Positions 25,005-33,910 are shown, numbered from the stretch's first letter. The stretch: 64,000 nucleotides of DNA from Kitasatospora sp. NBC_00315 (GCF_041435095.1 NZ_CP108025.1:806001-870000); one strand, 5' to 3'. Numbers and translations: made by a program. Notes: a model not told the origin generated them from the letters alone.

Positions 25005-26087
25005 ATGCCCCAGCCCGTACCCCACCGCGAAGCGTTCGGCCGCACCCCCGACGGGCGGCCCGTGGACCTCTGGAGACTGGAGTCGGCCTCCGGTGTGACG
25101 GCCGAGATCCTCACCTACGGCGGCATCCTGCACCGCCTGTCGGTGCCGGACGCCGCCGGCCGCAGCCGCTCCGTCGTGCTCTCCCTGCCGGACGCGGCGG
25201 CCTACGCCGAACCCGACGGCCCCTACCTCGGCGCCCTGGTGGGGCGGTTCGCCAACCGGATCGCGGGGGGCCGGTTCGAGATCGACGGGCAGACCTACCG
25301 GGTGCCGGCCAACGACCAGGGCCACACCCTGCACGGCGGCCCGGACGGCTTCCACACCCGGCTCTGGCAGGCCGAACCGGCCCCGGACCGGGCCGCCGTC
25401 CGGCTCTCGCTGCTCAGCCCGGACGGCGACATGGGCTTCCCCGGCGCCCTGTCGGTGACCGCGGAGTACGCGCTGGACGAGGCGGGCACCCTGTCGGTGG
25501 CCTTCGAGGCCGCCACCGACCGCCCGACCGTGGTGAACCTGACCAACCACGCGTACTTCAACCTGGGCGGCGCGGGCTCCGGCGACGTCCTCGGCCACCT
25601 GGTCGAGGTGGACGCCGGCCACTACCTGCCGGTCGCACCGGACGCCATCCCGTTCGGCCCGCTCCAGGCGGTCGCCGGCACGCCGTTCGACCTCACCTTG
25701 GCCCGGCCGGTCGGCGAGGCGCTGGCGGCCGAGGACCAGCAGCTGAAGAACGCCGGCGGCTTCGACCACTGCTGGGTGCTGCGACCGGCGTCCGAGGCCG
25801 GCGGTCTGCGGCCCGCGGCCCGGCTCCGCGATCCGGAGAGCGGACGCGCCATGGAGGTGTGGACCACCGAGCCGGGCCTGCAGGTGTACACCGGCAACAA
25901 GTTGGACGGCACGCTCGCCGACGCCGACGGCCACCACCACCCGGTGCACGGCGGCATCTGCCTGGAGACCCAGCACCTGCCCGACTCGCCGAACCGGCCG
26001 GAGTACCCGAGCACCGTGCTGCGGCCCGGCGAACTCCTCACCAGCCGGACGGAGTTCCGCTTCCCGCACCTGCCGCCCACCGGCTGA
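25005..26087 (+). CDS. galM: aldose 1-epimerase (GalM family)
   Basis: Predicted 360-residue cytosolic mutarotase from ATG 25005, 61 bp after the LacI stop and probably in the same operon. It has the GalM pattern: GRFANRIAGGRFEIDGQTYRVPANDQGHTLHGG (the NxxHxLHG-type active-site segment), VVNLTNHAYFNLGG with the second His, and a late GGICLETQHLPDS whose Glu serves as general base. It interconverts alpha and beta anomers of aldoses. After release of arabinose or galactose by the GH127-type enzyme, it would supply the anomer needed by kinases or isomerases. Confidence 0.88.
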   Translation: MPQPVPHREAFGRTPDGRPVDLWRLESASGVTAEILTYGGILHRLSVPDAAGRSRSVVLSLPDAAAYAEPDGPYLGALVGRFANRIAGGRFEIDGQTYRVPANDQGHTLHGGPDGFHTRLWQAEPAPDRAAVRLSLLSPDGDMGFPGALSVTAEYALDEAGTLSVAFEAATDRPTVVNLTNHAYFNLGGAGSGDVLGHLVEVDAGHYLPVAPDAIPFGPLQAVAGTPFDLTLARPVGEALAAEDQQLKNAGGFDHCWVLRPASEAGGLRPAARLRDPESGRAMEVWTTEPGLQVYTGNKLDGTLADADGHHHPVHGGICLETQHLPDSPNRPEYPSTVLRPGELLTSRTEFRFPHLPPTG

Positions 26088-26111
26088 GGCCGCCGGGCGG
26101 CGCTCCCGTCG

Positions 26112-28352
26112 TCAGGCCGGTTCCTCCTGGCCCTCGGCGTCGATGTGCGGCAGGATCCGGTCCAGCCAGTGCGGCATCCACCAGGCCCGCGCGCCGAGCA
26201 GCGTCATCACGGCCGGGACGAGCAGCAGGCGCACGATGGTGGCGTCGATCAGCACGCTGACGGCCAGGCCCAGGCCCAGCATCTTCACCACGATGTTGTC
26301 GCTGAGCAGGAAGGCCGCGAAGACGCTCACCATGATCAGGGCCGCGCAGGAGATGACCCGGGCGGTGATCTCCAGGGCGTGCGCGACCGCGCCCTTGCTG
26401 TCCCGGGTGCGGATCCACGCCTCCTGCACCCGGGACAGCAGGAACACCTCGTAGTCCATGCTCAGGCCGAAGACGATCGCGAACATCATCATCGGCACGT
26501 AGCTCTCGATCGGCACCTTGCCGGAGACGCCCAGTGCCGGGCCGCCCCACCCCCACTGGAAGACCGCGACGACCACGCCGTAGGAGGCCGCGATCGACAG
26601 CAGGTTGAGCACCGCGGCCTTGACCGCGATCAGCAGGCCCCGGAACACCGTGAGGATGATGATGAACGCCAGGCCCACGACGGTCGCGATGATCAGGGGG
26701 AGCCGGGCCGAGACGATGTCCAGGAAGTCGACCTGGGCGGCCGTCGTGCCGGTGACGTAGCCCGCGGCCGGGGTCCCCGCGACCGCCTGCGGCAGGACGG
26801 TGTCCTTGAGGTGGTTCACCAGCGAGGTGGTGGCGCGGTCCTGCGGGGAGGTGGTCGGGATGATCGTGGAGACCAGCACCTGCCCGTCGGTGGTCGGCTG
26901 GAGCGGACTGACGCTCTGGGTGCCGGAGACGCCCGCGAGCGCGCTCTGCACGGTGCCGGCCAGCGCGGCGCGGTCGCCGGAGGCCACCGCGGACTGGTCG
27001 ATCACCACCGTCAGCGGCCCGTTGGTGCCCGGGCCGAACCCCTCGGAGATCAGGTCGAAGGCGCGCCGGTCGGTGAAGCTGGTCGGGTCCGCGCCGTCCC
27101 CGATGTGCCCGAGCTGGATCGAGAAGAGCGGGATCGCGAGCACGCCGATCACCACGACGCCGCTGATCAGGAACCACCACGGTTTGCGCTCCACCCGCTG
27201 CGCGTAGCGGTGCCAGGTACCGGTGACCTCCTCACCGGGTGCCGCCTCGGTCTCGGCGATCGGCTTGCGCAGGTGGTAGCGGTCGATCCGGCGCCCGACC
27301 AGCCCGAGGAAGGCCGGAGTCAGGGTCAGCGCGCCGAGTACGGCCGTGATCACGGTGACGGCCGCCGCGACGCCCAGGTTGCCGATGAAGGTGACCCGGG
27401 AGACGTAGAGGCCGGCCAGCGCGACGATGACGGTGCAGCCCGACACCAGGACGGCCCGGCCGCTGGTGGCGACCGCCCGGCCGGCCGCGGCCACCGGATC
27501 CTCGCCGTCCATCAGGCGCTGCCGGTGACGGGTGATCAGGAAGAGCGAGTAGTCGATGCCCACGCCCAGGCCGATCATGGTGGCCAGGGTCGGTGAGACG
27601 GTCGCGAAGGTCAGCGCGTTGGCGAGCAGACTCAGACAGCTCAGGCCGACGATGACGCTGATCAGCGCCGTGATCAGCGGCATCCCCGCCGCGATGACGC
27701 TGCCGAAGCCGACGATCAGGACCACGATCGCGACCACGAAGCCGATCGCCTCGCTGAGCAGGTCGCCCGTCTCCGGCCGGGCCAGCTCGCCCAGGGAGCC
27801 GCCGTACTCGACCTGGATGCCGGCCGCGCGCAGCGGCTGGACGGCGGCGTCGATCCCGTGCAGGTAGTCCTGCCCGAGCGAGGAGGGGCTCTGGTCGAAA
27901 CGCACCGTGAGGTAGGCGATGGTGCCGTCGGCGGAGACCGGCGAGGGGTTCGGCGGCTGCGCGGGCGCCGTGGCCGGCAGCGGGTTCGTCACCGCGAGGA
28001 CGTGCGGGAGCTGCTGGAGCGCGGCGGTGGTCTGCCCCAGCTGGGCCTGGACGGAGGTCAGCGGCCCGGCGGCGTCGTGCAGCACGATCTGGGAGCTGAA
28101 GCCGCCGGCCGAGGGCTGGTAGGTCTTGAGGACGTTCAGCCCGGTGTTGGACTGCGTGCCGGGCAGGGTGAAGTCGTCGGAGTAGGTGCCGCCGACGGTG
28201 CTCTGCAGGGCGTGCAGGCCACCGAGCCCGACCAGCCACAGAACGATGACGACCACGAAGTGGCGCGCGCACCACTCCCCCAGTGCCCGCAGCCCCTTCG
28301 GCGGGGCGGCGGAGGGGCTGGTGGCCCTGGCCCTGCGACCCGGTGCTGGCAT
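26112..28352 (-). CDS. MMPL/RND-family membrane transporter
   Basis: Predicted 746-residue transporter. ATG 28352 is preceded by AGGAG 5 nt upstream; the longer frame to 28451 is Arg/Pro-rich and lacks a ribosome site. The layout is a first transmembrane helix ([15 protein letters not shown]), a large extracytoplasmic domain (about 60-210), five clustered helices including [19 protein letters not shown], then the second half with another extracytoplasmic loop and a [15 protein letters not shown] helix cluster. The GxDYxxF motif in both halves is the MMPL proton-relay signature. Substrates are unknown; family members export lipids, siderophores or drugs. It converges on galM with only 24 bp between, so it is a separate unit. 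Confidence 0.9.
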   Translation of the reverse strand: MPAPGRRARATSPSAAPPKGLRALGEWCARHFVVVIVLWLVGLGGLHALQSTVGGTYSDDFTLPGTQSNTGLNVLKTYQPSAGGFSSQIVLHDAAGPLTSVQAQLGQTTAALQQLPHVLAVTNPLPATAPAQPPNPSPVSADGTIAYLTVRFDQSPSSLGQDYLHGIDAAVQPLRAAGIQVEYGGSLGELARPETGDLLSEAIGFVVAIVVLIVGFGSVIAAGMPLITALISVIVGLSCLSLLANALTFATVSPTLATMIGLGVGIDYSLFLITRHRQRLMDGEDPVAAAGRAVATSGRAVLVSGCTVIVALAGLYVSRVTFIGNLGVAAAVTVITAVLGALTLTPAFLGLVGRRIDRYHLRKPIAETEAAPGEEVTGTWHRYAQRVERKPWWFLISGVVVIGVLAIPLFSIQLGHIGDGADPTSFTDRRAFDLISEGFGPGTNGPLTVVIDQSAVASGDRAALAGTVQSALAGVSGTQSVSPLQPTTDGQVLVSTIIPTTSPQDRATTSLVNHLKDTVLPQAVAGTPAAGYVTGTTAAQVDFLDIVSARLPLIIATVVGLAFIIILTVFRGLLIAVKAAVLNLLSIAASYGVVVAVFQWGWGGPALGVSGKVPIESYVPMMMFAIVFGLSMDYEVFLLSRVQEAWIRTRDSKGAVAHALEITARVISCAALIMVSVFAAFLLSDNIVVKMLGLGLAVSVLIDATIVRLLLVPAVMTLLGARAWWMPHWLDRILPHIDAEGQEEPA

Positions 28353-28487
28353 ACGGACTCCTGGGCGTACTCGCGGGGGACGACGACGGCGGGATCCGGC
28401 CCGGGCGGTGCCGCCCGACTCCCGGACGGAGCGTAGGTTCCGCGCCGGCACCCGGGGCGTTCGACACCCGGATCGGGGTGCGAACGC

Positions 28488-28510
28488 CGCCCATCCGACA
28501 CGGATGGGCG
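28488..28510. terminator. 10-bp stem hairpin downstream of ribokinase gene
   Basis: CGCCCATCCG (28488-28497) pairs with CGGATGGGCG (28501-28510) around ACA. It lies 28 bp beyond the minus-strand ribokinase stop, so it probably ends that transcript before the MMPL gene. Confidence 0.55.
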
Positions 28511-28537
28511 ACGATCCTCGTCATTCGGCGGTACCGG

Positions 28538-29566
28538 TCAGTACGCCCCGAGCTCCCGTGCCGTCGGGAAGGAGCCCTGCGCGCCGTGCCGGGTGACCGT
28601 CGCGGCGCCCACCCGGACCGCGAAGCGGGTGGCCTCGGCGAGCTGGTCCCCGGCGCCGAGGCGCCAGGCGAGCGCGCCGGTGAAGGCGTCGCCCGCGCCG
28701 GTGGTGTCCACCGCCCGGACGGCCGGGCTCGGTGTCCGGGAGCAGCCCCCGGCCTCGGCGGTGACCGCGCCGCCCGCGCCCAGGGTCACCACGACCGAGC
28801 GTGCCCCGAGCGCGAGCAGGGCCCGGGCCCACGCCTCGGGTTCGCCGCCGTCCGCGTCACCGACCGCGTCACCGACCGCCTGACCGACCGCGTCACCGAC
28901 CGCGTCACCGGCTGCCTCGCCGACCGCCGCCGGCCCGCCGTCCGGGACGTCCGCTCCGCCCGGGTGCTCGCGGCCGCCGATCAGGAACAGCGCCTCGTGC
29001 TCGTTGACCACCAGCGGGTCGCAGGCCGCCAGCACCTCGGCCGGCAGCGGCGCGGCCGGCGAGGCGTTGAGCACCACCCGGGTGCCGGGCCCGACCGTAC
29101 GGATCACCTCGGCCACCGTCGCCGGCGGGATCTCCAGTTGGAGCGAGACCACGGGCGCGGCCGCCAGCAACGGCGCGGCGGCGCGGACGTCCGCCACCGA
29201 GAGCAGGGCGTTGGCGCCCGCGGACACCACGATGGTGTTGTCGCCGTCGGGACCGACCGTGATCAGCGCGAGGCCGGTGGGCGCGCCTCCGCTCAGCACG
29301 CGGGAGATGTCCACCCCGGCCTCGCGCTGCGCGTGCAGCAGCAGCGCGCCGTTCGCGTCCTCGCCCACCCGGGCGAGCAGCGTGACGCGTGCGCCGAGCC
29401 GGGCGGCCGCGGCGGCCTGGTTGGCGCCCTTGCCGCCGGCGTGGGTCGCCACGTCGGAGCCGAGCACCGTCTCCCCGGGCCCGGGCAGCCGCTGCGCCCG
29501 GACGACGATGTCGGCGTTGGCCGAACCGACCACCACCAGCTCCGGGGCCGTGCCCGTGTTCTCCAC
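28538..29566 (-). CDS. rbsK: ribokinase (PfkB family) with low-complexity insertion
   Basis: Predicted 342-residue sugar kinase. GTG 29566 is preferred because AGGGAG sits 6 nt upstream; an in-frame GTG at 29581 has none. Ribokinase motifs are VVGSANADIVV, THAGGKGANQAAAAARLGA near residue 50, and the C-terminal anion-hole/catalytic VDTTGAGDAFTGALAWRL. Between VVNEHEALFLIGG and LGARSVVVTLGAGG there is an extra ~35-residue Gly/Asp/Ala/Val segment. It is encoded by six 12-bp tandem repeats (28854-28925) and is absent from typical ribokinases (~300 residues). The insertion lies at a loop between core strands, so activity may be retained. It could phosphorylate ribose from the nearby ABC system, but is transcribed separately. 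Confidence 0.85.
   Translation of the reverse strand: MENTGTAPELVVVGSANADIVVRAQRLPGPGETVLGSDVATHAGGKGANQAAAAARLGARVTLLARVGEDANGALLLHAQREAGVDISRVLSGGAPTGLALITVGPDGDNTIVVSAGANALLSVADVRAAAPLLAAAPVVSLQLEIPPATVAEVIRTVGPGTRVVLNASPAAPLPAEVLAACDPLVVNEHEALFLIGGREHPGGADVPDGGPAAVGEAAGDAVGDAVGQAVGDAVGDADGGEPEAWARALLALGARSVVVTLGAGGAVTAEAGGCSRTPSPAVRAVDTTGAGDAFTGALAWRLGAGDQLAEATRFAVRVGAATVTRHGAQGSFPTARELGAY
28854..28925. repeat. six 12-bp tandem repeats inside ribokinase
   Basis: Consecutive GCGTCACCGACC-like units (28854-28865, 28866-28877, 28878-28889, 28890-28901, 28902-28913, 28914-28925) keep the reading frame. On the coding strand they encode repeats of Gly-Asp-Ala-Val. Confidence 0.85.
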
Positions 29567-29636
29567 CAGGTACTCCCTCACGGCGGGGCCGACGTCCTAC
29601 CCGGCCATGGTGCCACCCCGGGCCCGCCGGGCGGGC

Positions 29637-30170
29637 TCAGCCGGTGGTGGCGGCGGCCGCGAGCTCCCGGGCGTACCAGATCTCGGCGTACGGCCCCGCG
29701 CTGTAGGCCGGGATCTCGACGTAACCGTGCCGGGCGTACAGCGCGCGGGCCTCGACCAGGTCGAGCCGGGTGTCCAGGACGATCCGTTCGGCGCCGAGTC
29801 CGCGGGCCGCCTCGTCGACCGCCGCCAGCAGGTGCCCGCCGCCTCCCGTCCCGCGCAGGGCGGGGCGGACGAACACCCGGGTCAGCTCGACCGTCCGGCC
29901 GTCCAGCACCCGCAGGCCGGCGCAGGACTGCGCCGCGCCGCCGTGACGGCCGATCAGGAACACCCCGGTGGGTGGGACGAGGTCGTCGCTCGGCGAGCCG
30001 GCGAGGCCCTCCTCGATCTCGGCGGGTGTGGAGGACCGGCCCTGGTGCAGCTCGTAGTAGCGGTCGCTGACCTCGATGTAGTAGTCGCGGAGCAGCGCCA
30101 GCGCGTCGGACGAGCCGACCGGGGCCGGGGTCACCGTCCAACCGGTCGGACGTGGGGTGGAGAGGGTCAT
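29637..30170 (-). CDS. GNAT-family N-acetyltransferase
   Basis: Predicted 177-residue acyltransferase from ATG 30170; an upstream in-frame ATG at 30251 would add an Arg/Gly-rich tail. The core shows the GNAT acetyl-CoA motif LTRVFVRPALRGTGGGGHLLAAVDEAARGLGAERIVLDTR, followed by LYARHGYVEIPAY. Substrate is not predictable. It is transcribed with ribokinase on the minus strand (70-bp gap), but with no functional link that I can see. Confidence 0.82.
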   Translation of the reverse strand: MTLSTPRPTGWTVTPAPVGSSDALALLRDYYIEVSDRYYELHQGRSSTPAEIEEGLAGSPSDDLVPPTGVFLIGRHGGAAQSCAGLRVLDGRTVELTRVFVRPALRGTGGGGHLLAAVDEAARGLGAERIVLDTRLDLVEARALYARHGYVEIPAYSAGPYAEIWYARELAAAATTG

Positions 30171-30434
30171 GAGCCCGATTGTCCGGGTTCCCCTCCGGGC
30201 GCGCCCGGATTTTTCCCGCCGGCCCCCGGAGCGCGCGGCGGAGCGGCCCAATCATCCCATTCGACTCATTCGTGGACCAACGGAGCATCAGGGAGCGCCC
30301 GGACGGGACGGTCTGATCACGATTGAATGACCATACGGACCCTCGGATCGATCAGACTTTCGGATCATTGCGCGACACCGATAGGTTGCGGCCCTCACCG
30401 TCACCACGTCAGCTTCGACCTCTGAGGGATCACG

Positions 30435-31337
30435 TTGTCCACTCCGCCGCCCCAGGCGCCGTTCGACACTCCGCCCGCCGGGCCCAACCCCTACGCCGCA
30501 CCGCCGGCCGGAGCACCCGGGCAGGACGCCTTCGGTACCCCCCAGGGCTTCGGCGCTCCGCAGCGCTTCGGCGCTCCGCCGGCCGGTGCGCCCACGCCGG
30601 GCGTCTACGGCGACGCCCCCCACGGCTACGGCGGCGTACCGCAGGGCTACGGCGCCCCGCAGGCGTTCGGGGGCCCCCAGGCGTTCGGGAACCCGCAGGC
30701 GTTCGCCGGCCCGAGCTGCCGGTTCTGCGGTTCGGTCCCGGCCGTCCAGGCCACCGTCCGGGGCCACCAGGGGTTCGTGATCATCATGCGGTTCCTCAAG
30801 CTGCAGGGGCCGTTCTGCCGCAGCTGCGGCATCGCCGCGCACCGCCGGATGACCGCGGACAGCCTCTGGCAGGGCTGGTGGGGCATCGGCTCCGCGTTCA
30901 TCAACCCGATCACGATGCTGATCAACCTGCCCCAGCGGGCGAAGATCAACAAGCTCGCCCCGCCGCTGCCCGGCGCCCCCGGCCTGCCTGCCGACCCGGG
31001 TAAGCCGGTGTTCCGGCGCCCGGCGATCCTGGGCCTGCTGATCCCGCTGATCGTCGTCGGGGCCATCGTCTACAGCGCGCAGCGGGACCCTGGCTACGCC
31101 TCGGTCGGCGACTGCGTGCACAGCAAGCACACGGTGGTCGCCGGGGTCGAGGACAAGGACGCCGACGTGGTGGTGATCGACTGCTCCGACTCGGACGCCG
31201 ACGCCAGGATCGTCGGCAAGGTGCCCGGCACCCATGACGGCGAGAGCGCCTGCACGGCGTTCTCGGACGCCGACGGCTACTACTACCGGGAGCAGGGCTC
31301 GGACCAGTACACGCTCTGCCTGCACTTCCTGAAGTAG
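30435..31337 (+). CDS. LppU/SCO3897-like membrane protein with double CxxC motif
   Basis: Predicted 300-residue membrane protein from TTG 30435, 5 nt after GAGGGA. The N-terminal ~95 residues are Pro/Gly/Ala-rich with PQGFGAP/PQAFGG-type repeats. Then CRFCGS...FCRSCG forms a likely zinc-ribbon pair (about 97-136) with amphipathic segments between. A transmembrane helix AILGLLIPLIVVGAIVYSA lies near residue 195-213. The extracytoplasmic C-domain (~85 residues) holds four Cys (GDCVH, IDCSD, SACTA, TLCLH), arranged as in actinobacterial LppU/SCO3897-family proteins, where disulfides are likely. Function is unknown. Confidence 0.75.
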   Translation: MSTPPPQAPFDTPPAGPNPYAAPPAGAPGQDAFGTPQGFGAPQRFGAPPAGAPTPGVYGDAPHGYGGVPQGYGAPQAFGGPQAFGNPQAFAGPSCRFCGSVPAVQATVRGHQGFVIIMRFLKLQGPFCRSCGIAAHRRMTADSLWQGWWGIGSAFINPITMLINLPQRAKINKLAPPLPGAPGLPADPGKPVFRRPAILGLLIPLIVVGAIVYSAQRDPGYASVGDCVHSKHTVVAGVEDKDADVVVIDCSDSDADARIVGKVPGTHDGESACTAFSDADGYYYREQGSDQYTLCLHFLK

Positions 31338-31352
31338 CCGACCGGACGGTCC

Positions 31353-31383
31353 GGCGGCCGGAGCGCTCCCCGCTCCGGCCGCC
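31353..31383. terminator. 13-bp perfect stem terminator after LppU-like gene
   Basis: Bases 31353-31365 pair with 31371-31383 around CTCCC, 16 bp after the stop at 31337. Confidence 0.75.
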
Positions 31384-31390
31384 GCCCGCT

Positions 31391-31459
31391 CCGGTCGCCG
31401 CCCATCGGTGCCCGCTCGGGTCCACGGCCGGTCGCCGCCCATCGGTGCCCGCTCGGGTC
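31391..31459. repeat. 32-bp perfect direct repeat, period 37 bp
   Basis: Bases 31391-31422 and 31428-31459 are identical 32-mers (beginning CCGGTCGCCGCCCATCGG). They lie in the 176-bp gap just upstream of the PAP2-diacylglycerol kinase gene. They may be part of its leader or promoter region, or a replication-slippage duplication. Confidence 0.85.
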
Positions 31460-31513
31460 GCCGGACCGGTGTCGCACGCGAGTGACCTCGGAGTTCGCGG
31501 GTAGCCTCCGGCC

Positions 31514-33001
31514 ATGGCCACCCTCGACGCGCTCGACCGCGCACTGTTCACCCGTATCGCGCTGGCCCGTCTGCCCGGAGCCCGCCCCGTCCTGCCTCGG
31601 CTGAGCCGGGCCGCCGACCACGGTGTGCTCTGGATGTCCTCGGCCGCCGTGCTCGCCGCGGTCGGCGGGCGCACGGGGCGGCGGGCGGCGATGCGCGGCG
31701 TCGGCTCGCTCGCGGTGGCCTCCGCGGTCGCCAACGTGGCGGCCAAACACCTGACCCGCCGTCCGCGCCCGCTGCTCGACCAGGTGCCGGTGATACGCCG
31801 GTTGGTCCGACAGCCCTTCACCACCTCCTTCCCCTCCGGCCACTCCGCCTCGGCGGCGGCCTTCGCGGTCGGCGTGGCGATCGAGGCCCCGCTGCTCGGG
31901 GCGCTGGTCGTCGCGCCGGTGGCGGGAGCGGTCGCGGCCTCCCGGATCTACGTGGGCGCGCACTACCCGGGCGACGTCCTGGCCGGTCTCGCGCTGGGTG
32001 CCGGCGCCGCCGCACTGACCCTGCGCTGGTGGCCCCGGCACGTCGAGAGCCCGGTGCCGGCGGCGCCGGCCCGGGTGGCGGTGCCCGCACTGCCGGGCGG
32101 CGCCGGACTCTGCGTGGTCGTCAACGCCAACTCGGGCCGCGGCAACGGCAACGAGCAGGATTCGCCGGCGGGGCGGCTGGCCGAGCTGCTCCCGGGGGCC
32201 GACGTCAGGACTGCCGGCCCGGACGACGACCTCGTGGCGCTGCTGGAGTCGGCCGCCGAGGACGCGGCCGCACGCGGCGGAGCCCTCGGAGTCTGCGGCG
32301 GCGACGGCACCGTGAACGTGGCCGCGACGGTCGCGGCCCGGCGCGGCCTGCCGCTGGCGGTCTTCCCCGGCGGCACGCTCAACCACTTCGCCGTCGATCT
32401 CGGCATCCGCACGCTGGACGCGGGCGCGGCGGCCGTGGAGGCCGGCAACGGCTGCGCGGTCGATCTGGGGCTGGCCACCGACGACCGCGGGCAGCGGGTG
32501 TTCGCCAACACCTTCAGTCTCGGCGTCTACCCCGAACTGGTACAGCTGCGCGAGAAGTTGGAGGGCCGGCTGGGCAAGTGGCCGGCGCTGGCCGTCGCGG
32601 TGGCTCGCGCCCTCGTCAAGGCCGAACCGGTCGAGGTCGAGGTCTCCGGCGTACCGCGCCGACTGTGGCTGCTGTTCGCCGGCAACGGCGTCTACGACCC
32701 GCCCGGGTTCGCGCCCACCCGCCGCACCGGGCTCGCCGACGGCCTGCTGGACGTGCGCACCGTCGACGGCAGCAGCCCGTTCGCGCGGACCCGGCTGGCC
32801 GGCGCCCTGCTCTCGGGCACCCTCGGCCGCTCACGGGTCTACCGGGCCGCTCGACTGTCGGCGCTGGAGGTGACCTCGCTCGGGACGGCCCGCCGGATGT
32901 CGGTGGACGGCGAGGCGGTACCGGCCACCGGGAGTCTGCGGCTGGCCAAGGCCCGGGCCGGCCTCACGGTCTACCGCCCCACCGATCCCGAGCCCGCCTG
33001 A
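31514..33001 (+). CDS. PAP2 phosphatase - diacylglycerol kinase fusion protein
   Basis: Predicted 495-residue bifunctional lipid enzyme from ATG 31514. The N-terminal ~190 residues are a membrane PAP2 phosphatase with all three motifs: KHLTRRPRP, PSGHS and SRIYVGAHYPGDV, with hydrophobic helices between. The C-terminal ~290 residues are a DAGK/sphingosine-kinase catalytic domain: VVVNANSGRG, GVCGGDGTVNVAA as the nucleotide loop, FPGGTLNHFA and GNGVYDPPGFAPT. The fusion suggests coupled turnover of phosphatidate and diacylglycerol, or of undecaprenyl-type lipids, at the membrane. This family is common in actinobacteria but its physiological lipid is unsettled. A 21-bp stem terminator follows. 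Confidence 0.9.
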   Translation: MATLDALDRALFTRIALARLPGARPVLPRLSRAADHGVLWMSSAAVLAAVGGRTGRRAAMRGVGSLAVASAVANVAAKHLTRRPRPLLDQVPVIRRLVRQPFTTSFPSGHSASAAAFAVGVAIEAPLLGALVVAPVAGAVAASRIYVGAHYPGDVLAGLALGAGAAALTLRWWPRHVESPVPAAPARVAVPALPGGAGLCVVVNANSGRGNGNEQDSPAGRLAELLPGADVRTAGPDDDLVALLESAAEDAAARGGALGVCGGDGTVNVAATVAARRGLPLAVFPGGTLNHFAVDLGIRTLDAGAAAVEAGNGCAVDLGLATDDRGQRVFANTFSLGVYPELVQLREKLEGRLGKWPALAVAVARALVKAEPVEVEVSGVPRRLWLLFAGNGVYDPPGFAPTRRTGLADGLLDVRTVDGSSPFARTRLAGALLSGTLGRSRVYRAARLSALEVTSLGTARRMSVDGEAVPATGSLRLAKARAGLTVYRPTDPEPA

Positions 33002-33076
33002 CCGCCCGAGCACCTGTCTGACCGCCCGCCCGGCCACCTGAACGCCTGCCGGACCGGCAACCCGGCCCGGTGACCC

Positions 33077-33123
33077 GCGAGGCGCACTGCCGGCCCGACC
33101 CCCGGGCCGGCAGTGCGCCTCGC
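33077..33123. terminator. 21-bp perfect stem terminator
   Basis: Bases 33077-33097 pair perfectly with 33103-33123 around ACCCC, 75 bp after the PAP2-DAGK stop. It is one of the longest perfect stems in the window. Confidence 0.85.
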
Positions 33124-33185
33124 TACTGCTCTGACCGCCGCACAGGTTCACCGGGATTCTGCTGGCGAAGGCCGGGACCGATTGG

Positions 33186-33335
33186 ATGGGGGCTGACGAG
33201 CTGGACCGGATCGAGCACGTGCTGGCCGCCCGACGCCGTGAACGCGCACGCATCCGCGGCGAAAAGGACATCCGCTGGGGCGGGCGTCCCATCCCCGCCG
33301 GACGGCGTCAGATCCTCACGTCGAGGACTGCATGA
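33186..33335 (+). CDS. hypothetical 49-residue basic protein
   Basis: ATG 33186 to TGA 33335 reads a 49-residue Arg-rich peptide (MGADELDRIEHVL, then RRRERARIRGEKDIRW and a GRPIPAGRRQ segment). It does not resemble a shadow frame and has an amphipathic, highly charged composition, but its ribosome site is weak. The same frame can be read upstream from 33144 without a start codon, so it might instead be the tail of a lost gene. Its 3' end overlaps the convergent P-loop kinase by 20 bp. Function unknown. Confidence 0.35.
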   Translation: MGADELDRIEHVLAARRRERARIRGEKDIRWGGRPIPAGRRQILTSRTA

Positions 33336-33819
33336 CGACCTGCTCACCCTCTCCCTTCGGTTCCTCGAAGGTGGCCAGGTAGCGGTTGAACAGCGCCTCG
33401 TCCACGGTGACGGCGTTGGCACCCTCTACACCGCTCCGTACTGCGAGGCGGCGCTCCAGCGTCGTCCGGTCAGCCTTGAGGTGGACCAGTTCCCAGTGGC
33501 AACCGTGGTGCTCGATCAGCGCCTTGTAGTCGTCGCGAGCGGCGCGACTCCAGAAGCTGTAGTCCACCACCACGTCGCGCCCGGCCAGCACCAGCTCGAC
33601 CAGTTCCTGCCGTTGCTCGCGGCGGATCACTTCCTTGAGCCGGTCGAACGCCTCAGCTTCCAGCACCAGGCCGGCGTCGCGCTGCCCGAGTCGTTGCCAG
33701 ACCACTTCGTCGATCGACAACCGGGCGAAACCGCGTCGCACCAGATCCATCGCGTAGGTGGTCTTGCCCGCTCCGGGAAGACCGCACATCAGCACCACCG
33801 TGCTCAATTGCTCCGTCAC
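33316..33819 (-). CDS. small P-loop kinase-like protein (AAA_33 type)
   Basis: Predicted 167-residue cytosolic P-loop protein from GTG 33819. Walker A is GLPGAGKTT (residues ~13-21), followed by RLSIDEVVW. A Walker-B-like DVVVDYSFWSRAARDDYKALIEHHG and a LKADRTTLERRLAVR lid segment complete it. This is the zeta-toxin/AAA_33 nucleotide-kinase group that phosphorylates small molecules, with substrate unpredictable from sequence. Its codon use is less GC-biased than the neighbours (CAA, TTG, GAT, GGT codons), which hints at horizontal acquisition. It is probably monocistronic. Confidence 0.75.
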   Translation of the reverse strand: MTEQLSTVVLMCGLPGAGKTTYAMDLVRRGFARLSIDEVVWQRLGQRDAGLVLEAEAFDRLKEVIRREQRQELVELVLAGRDVVVDYSFWSRAARDDYKALIEHHGCHWELVHLKADRTTLERRLAVRSGVEGANAVTVDEALFNRYLATFEEPKGEGEQVVMQSST

Positions 33820-33910
33820 GGAGCCAGGTTAGACCGACCGCCCCGGCGAACCCATGCGGTCAGAGCACTCGTCCGCCGCCGTCCGGGGCGTTCAGCGCTC
33901 CCCGGCGCGC

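Noticed and set aside
31359..31371. GGAGCGCTCC, resembling a CebR box
   Set aside because: It is part of the perfect stem-loop terminator after the LppU-like gene, not at a promoter.
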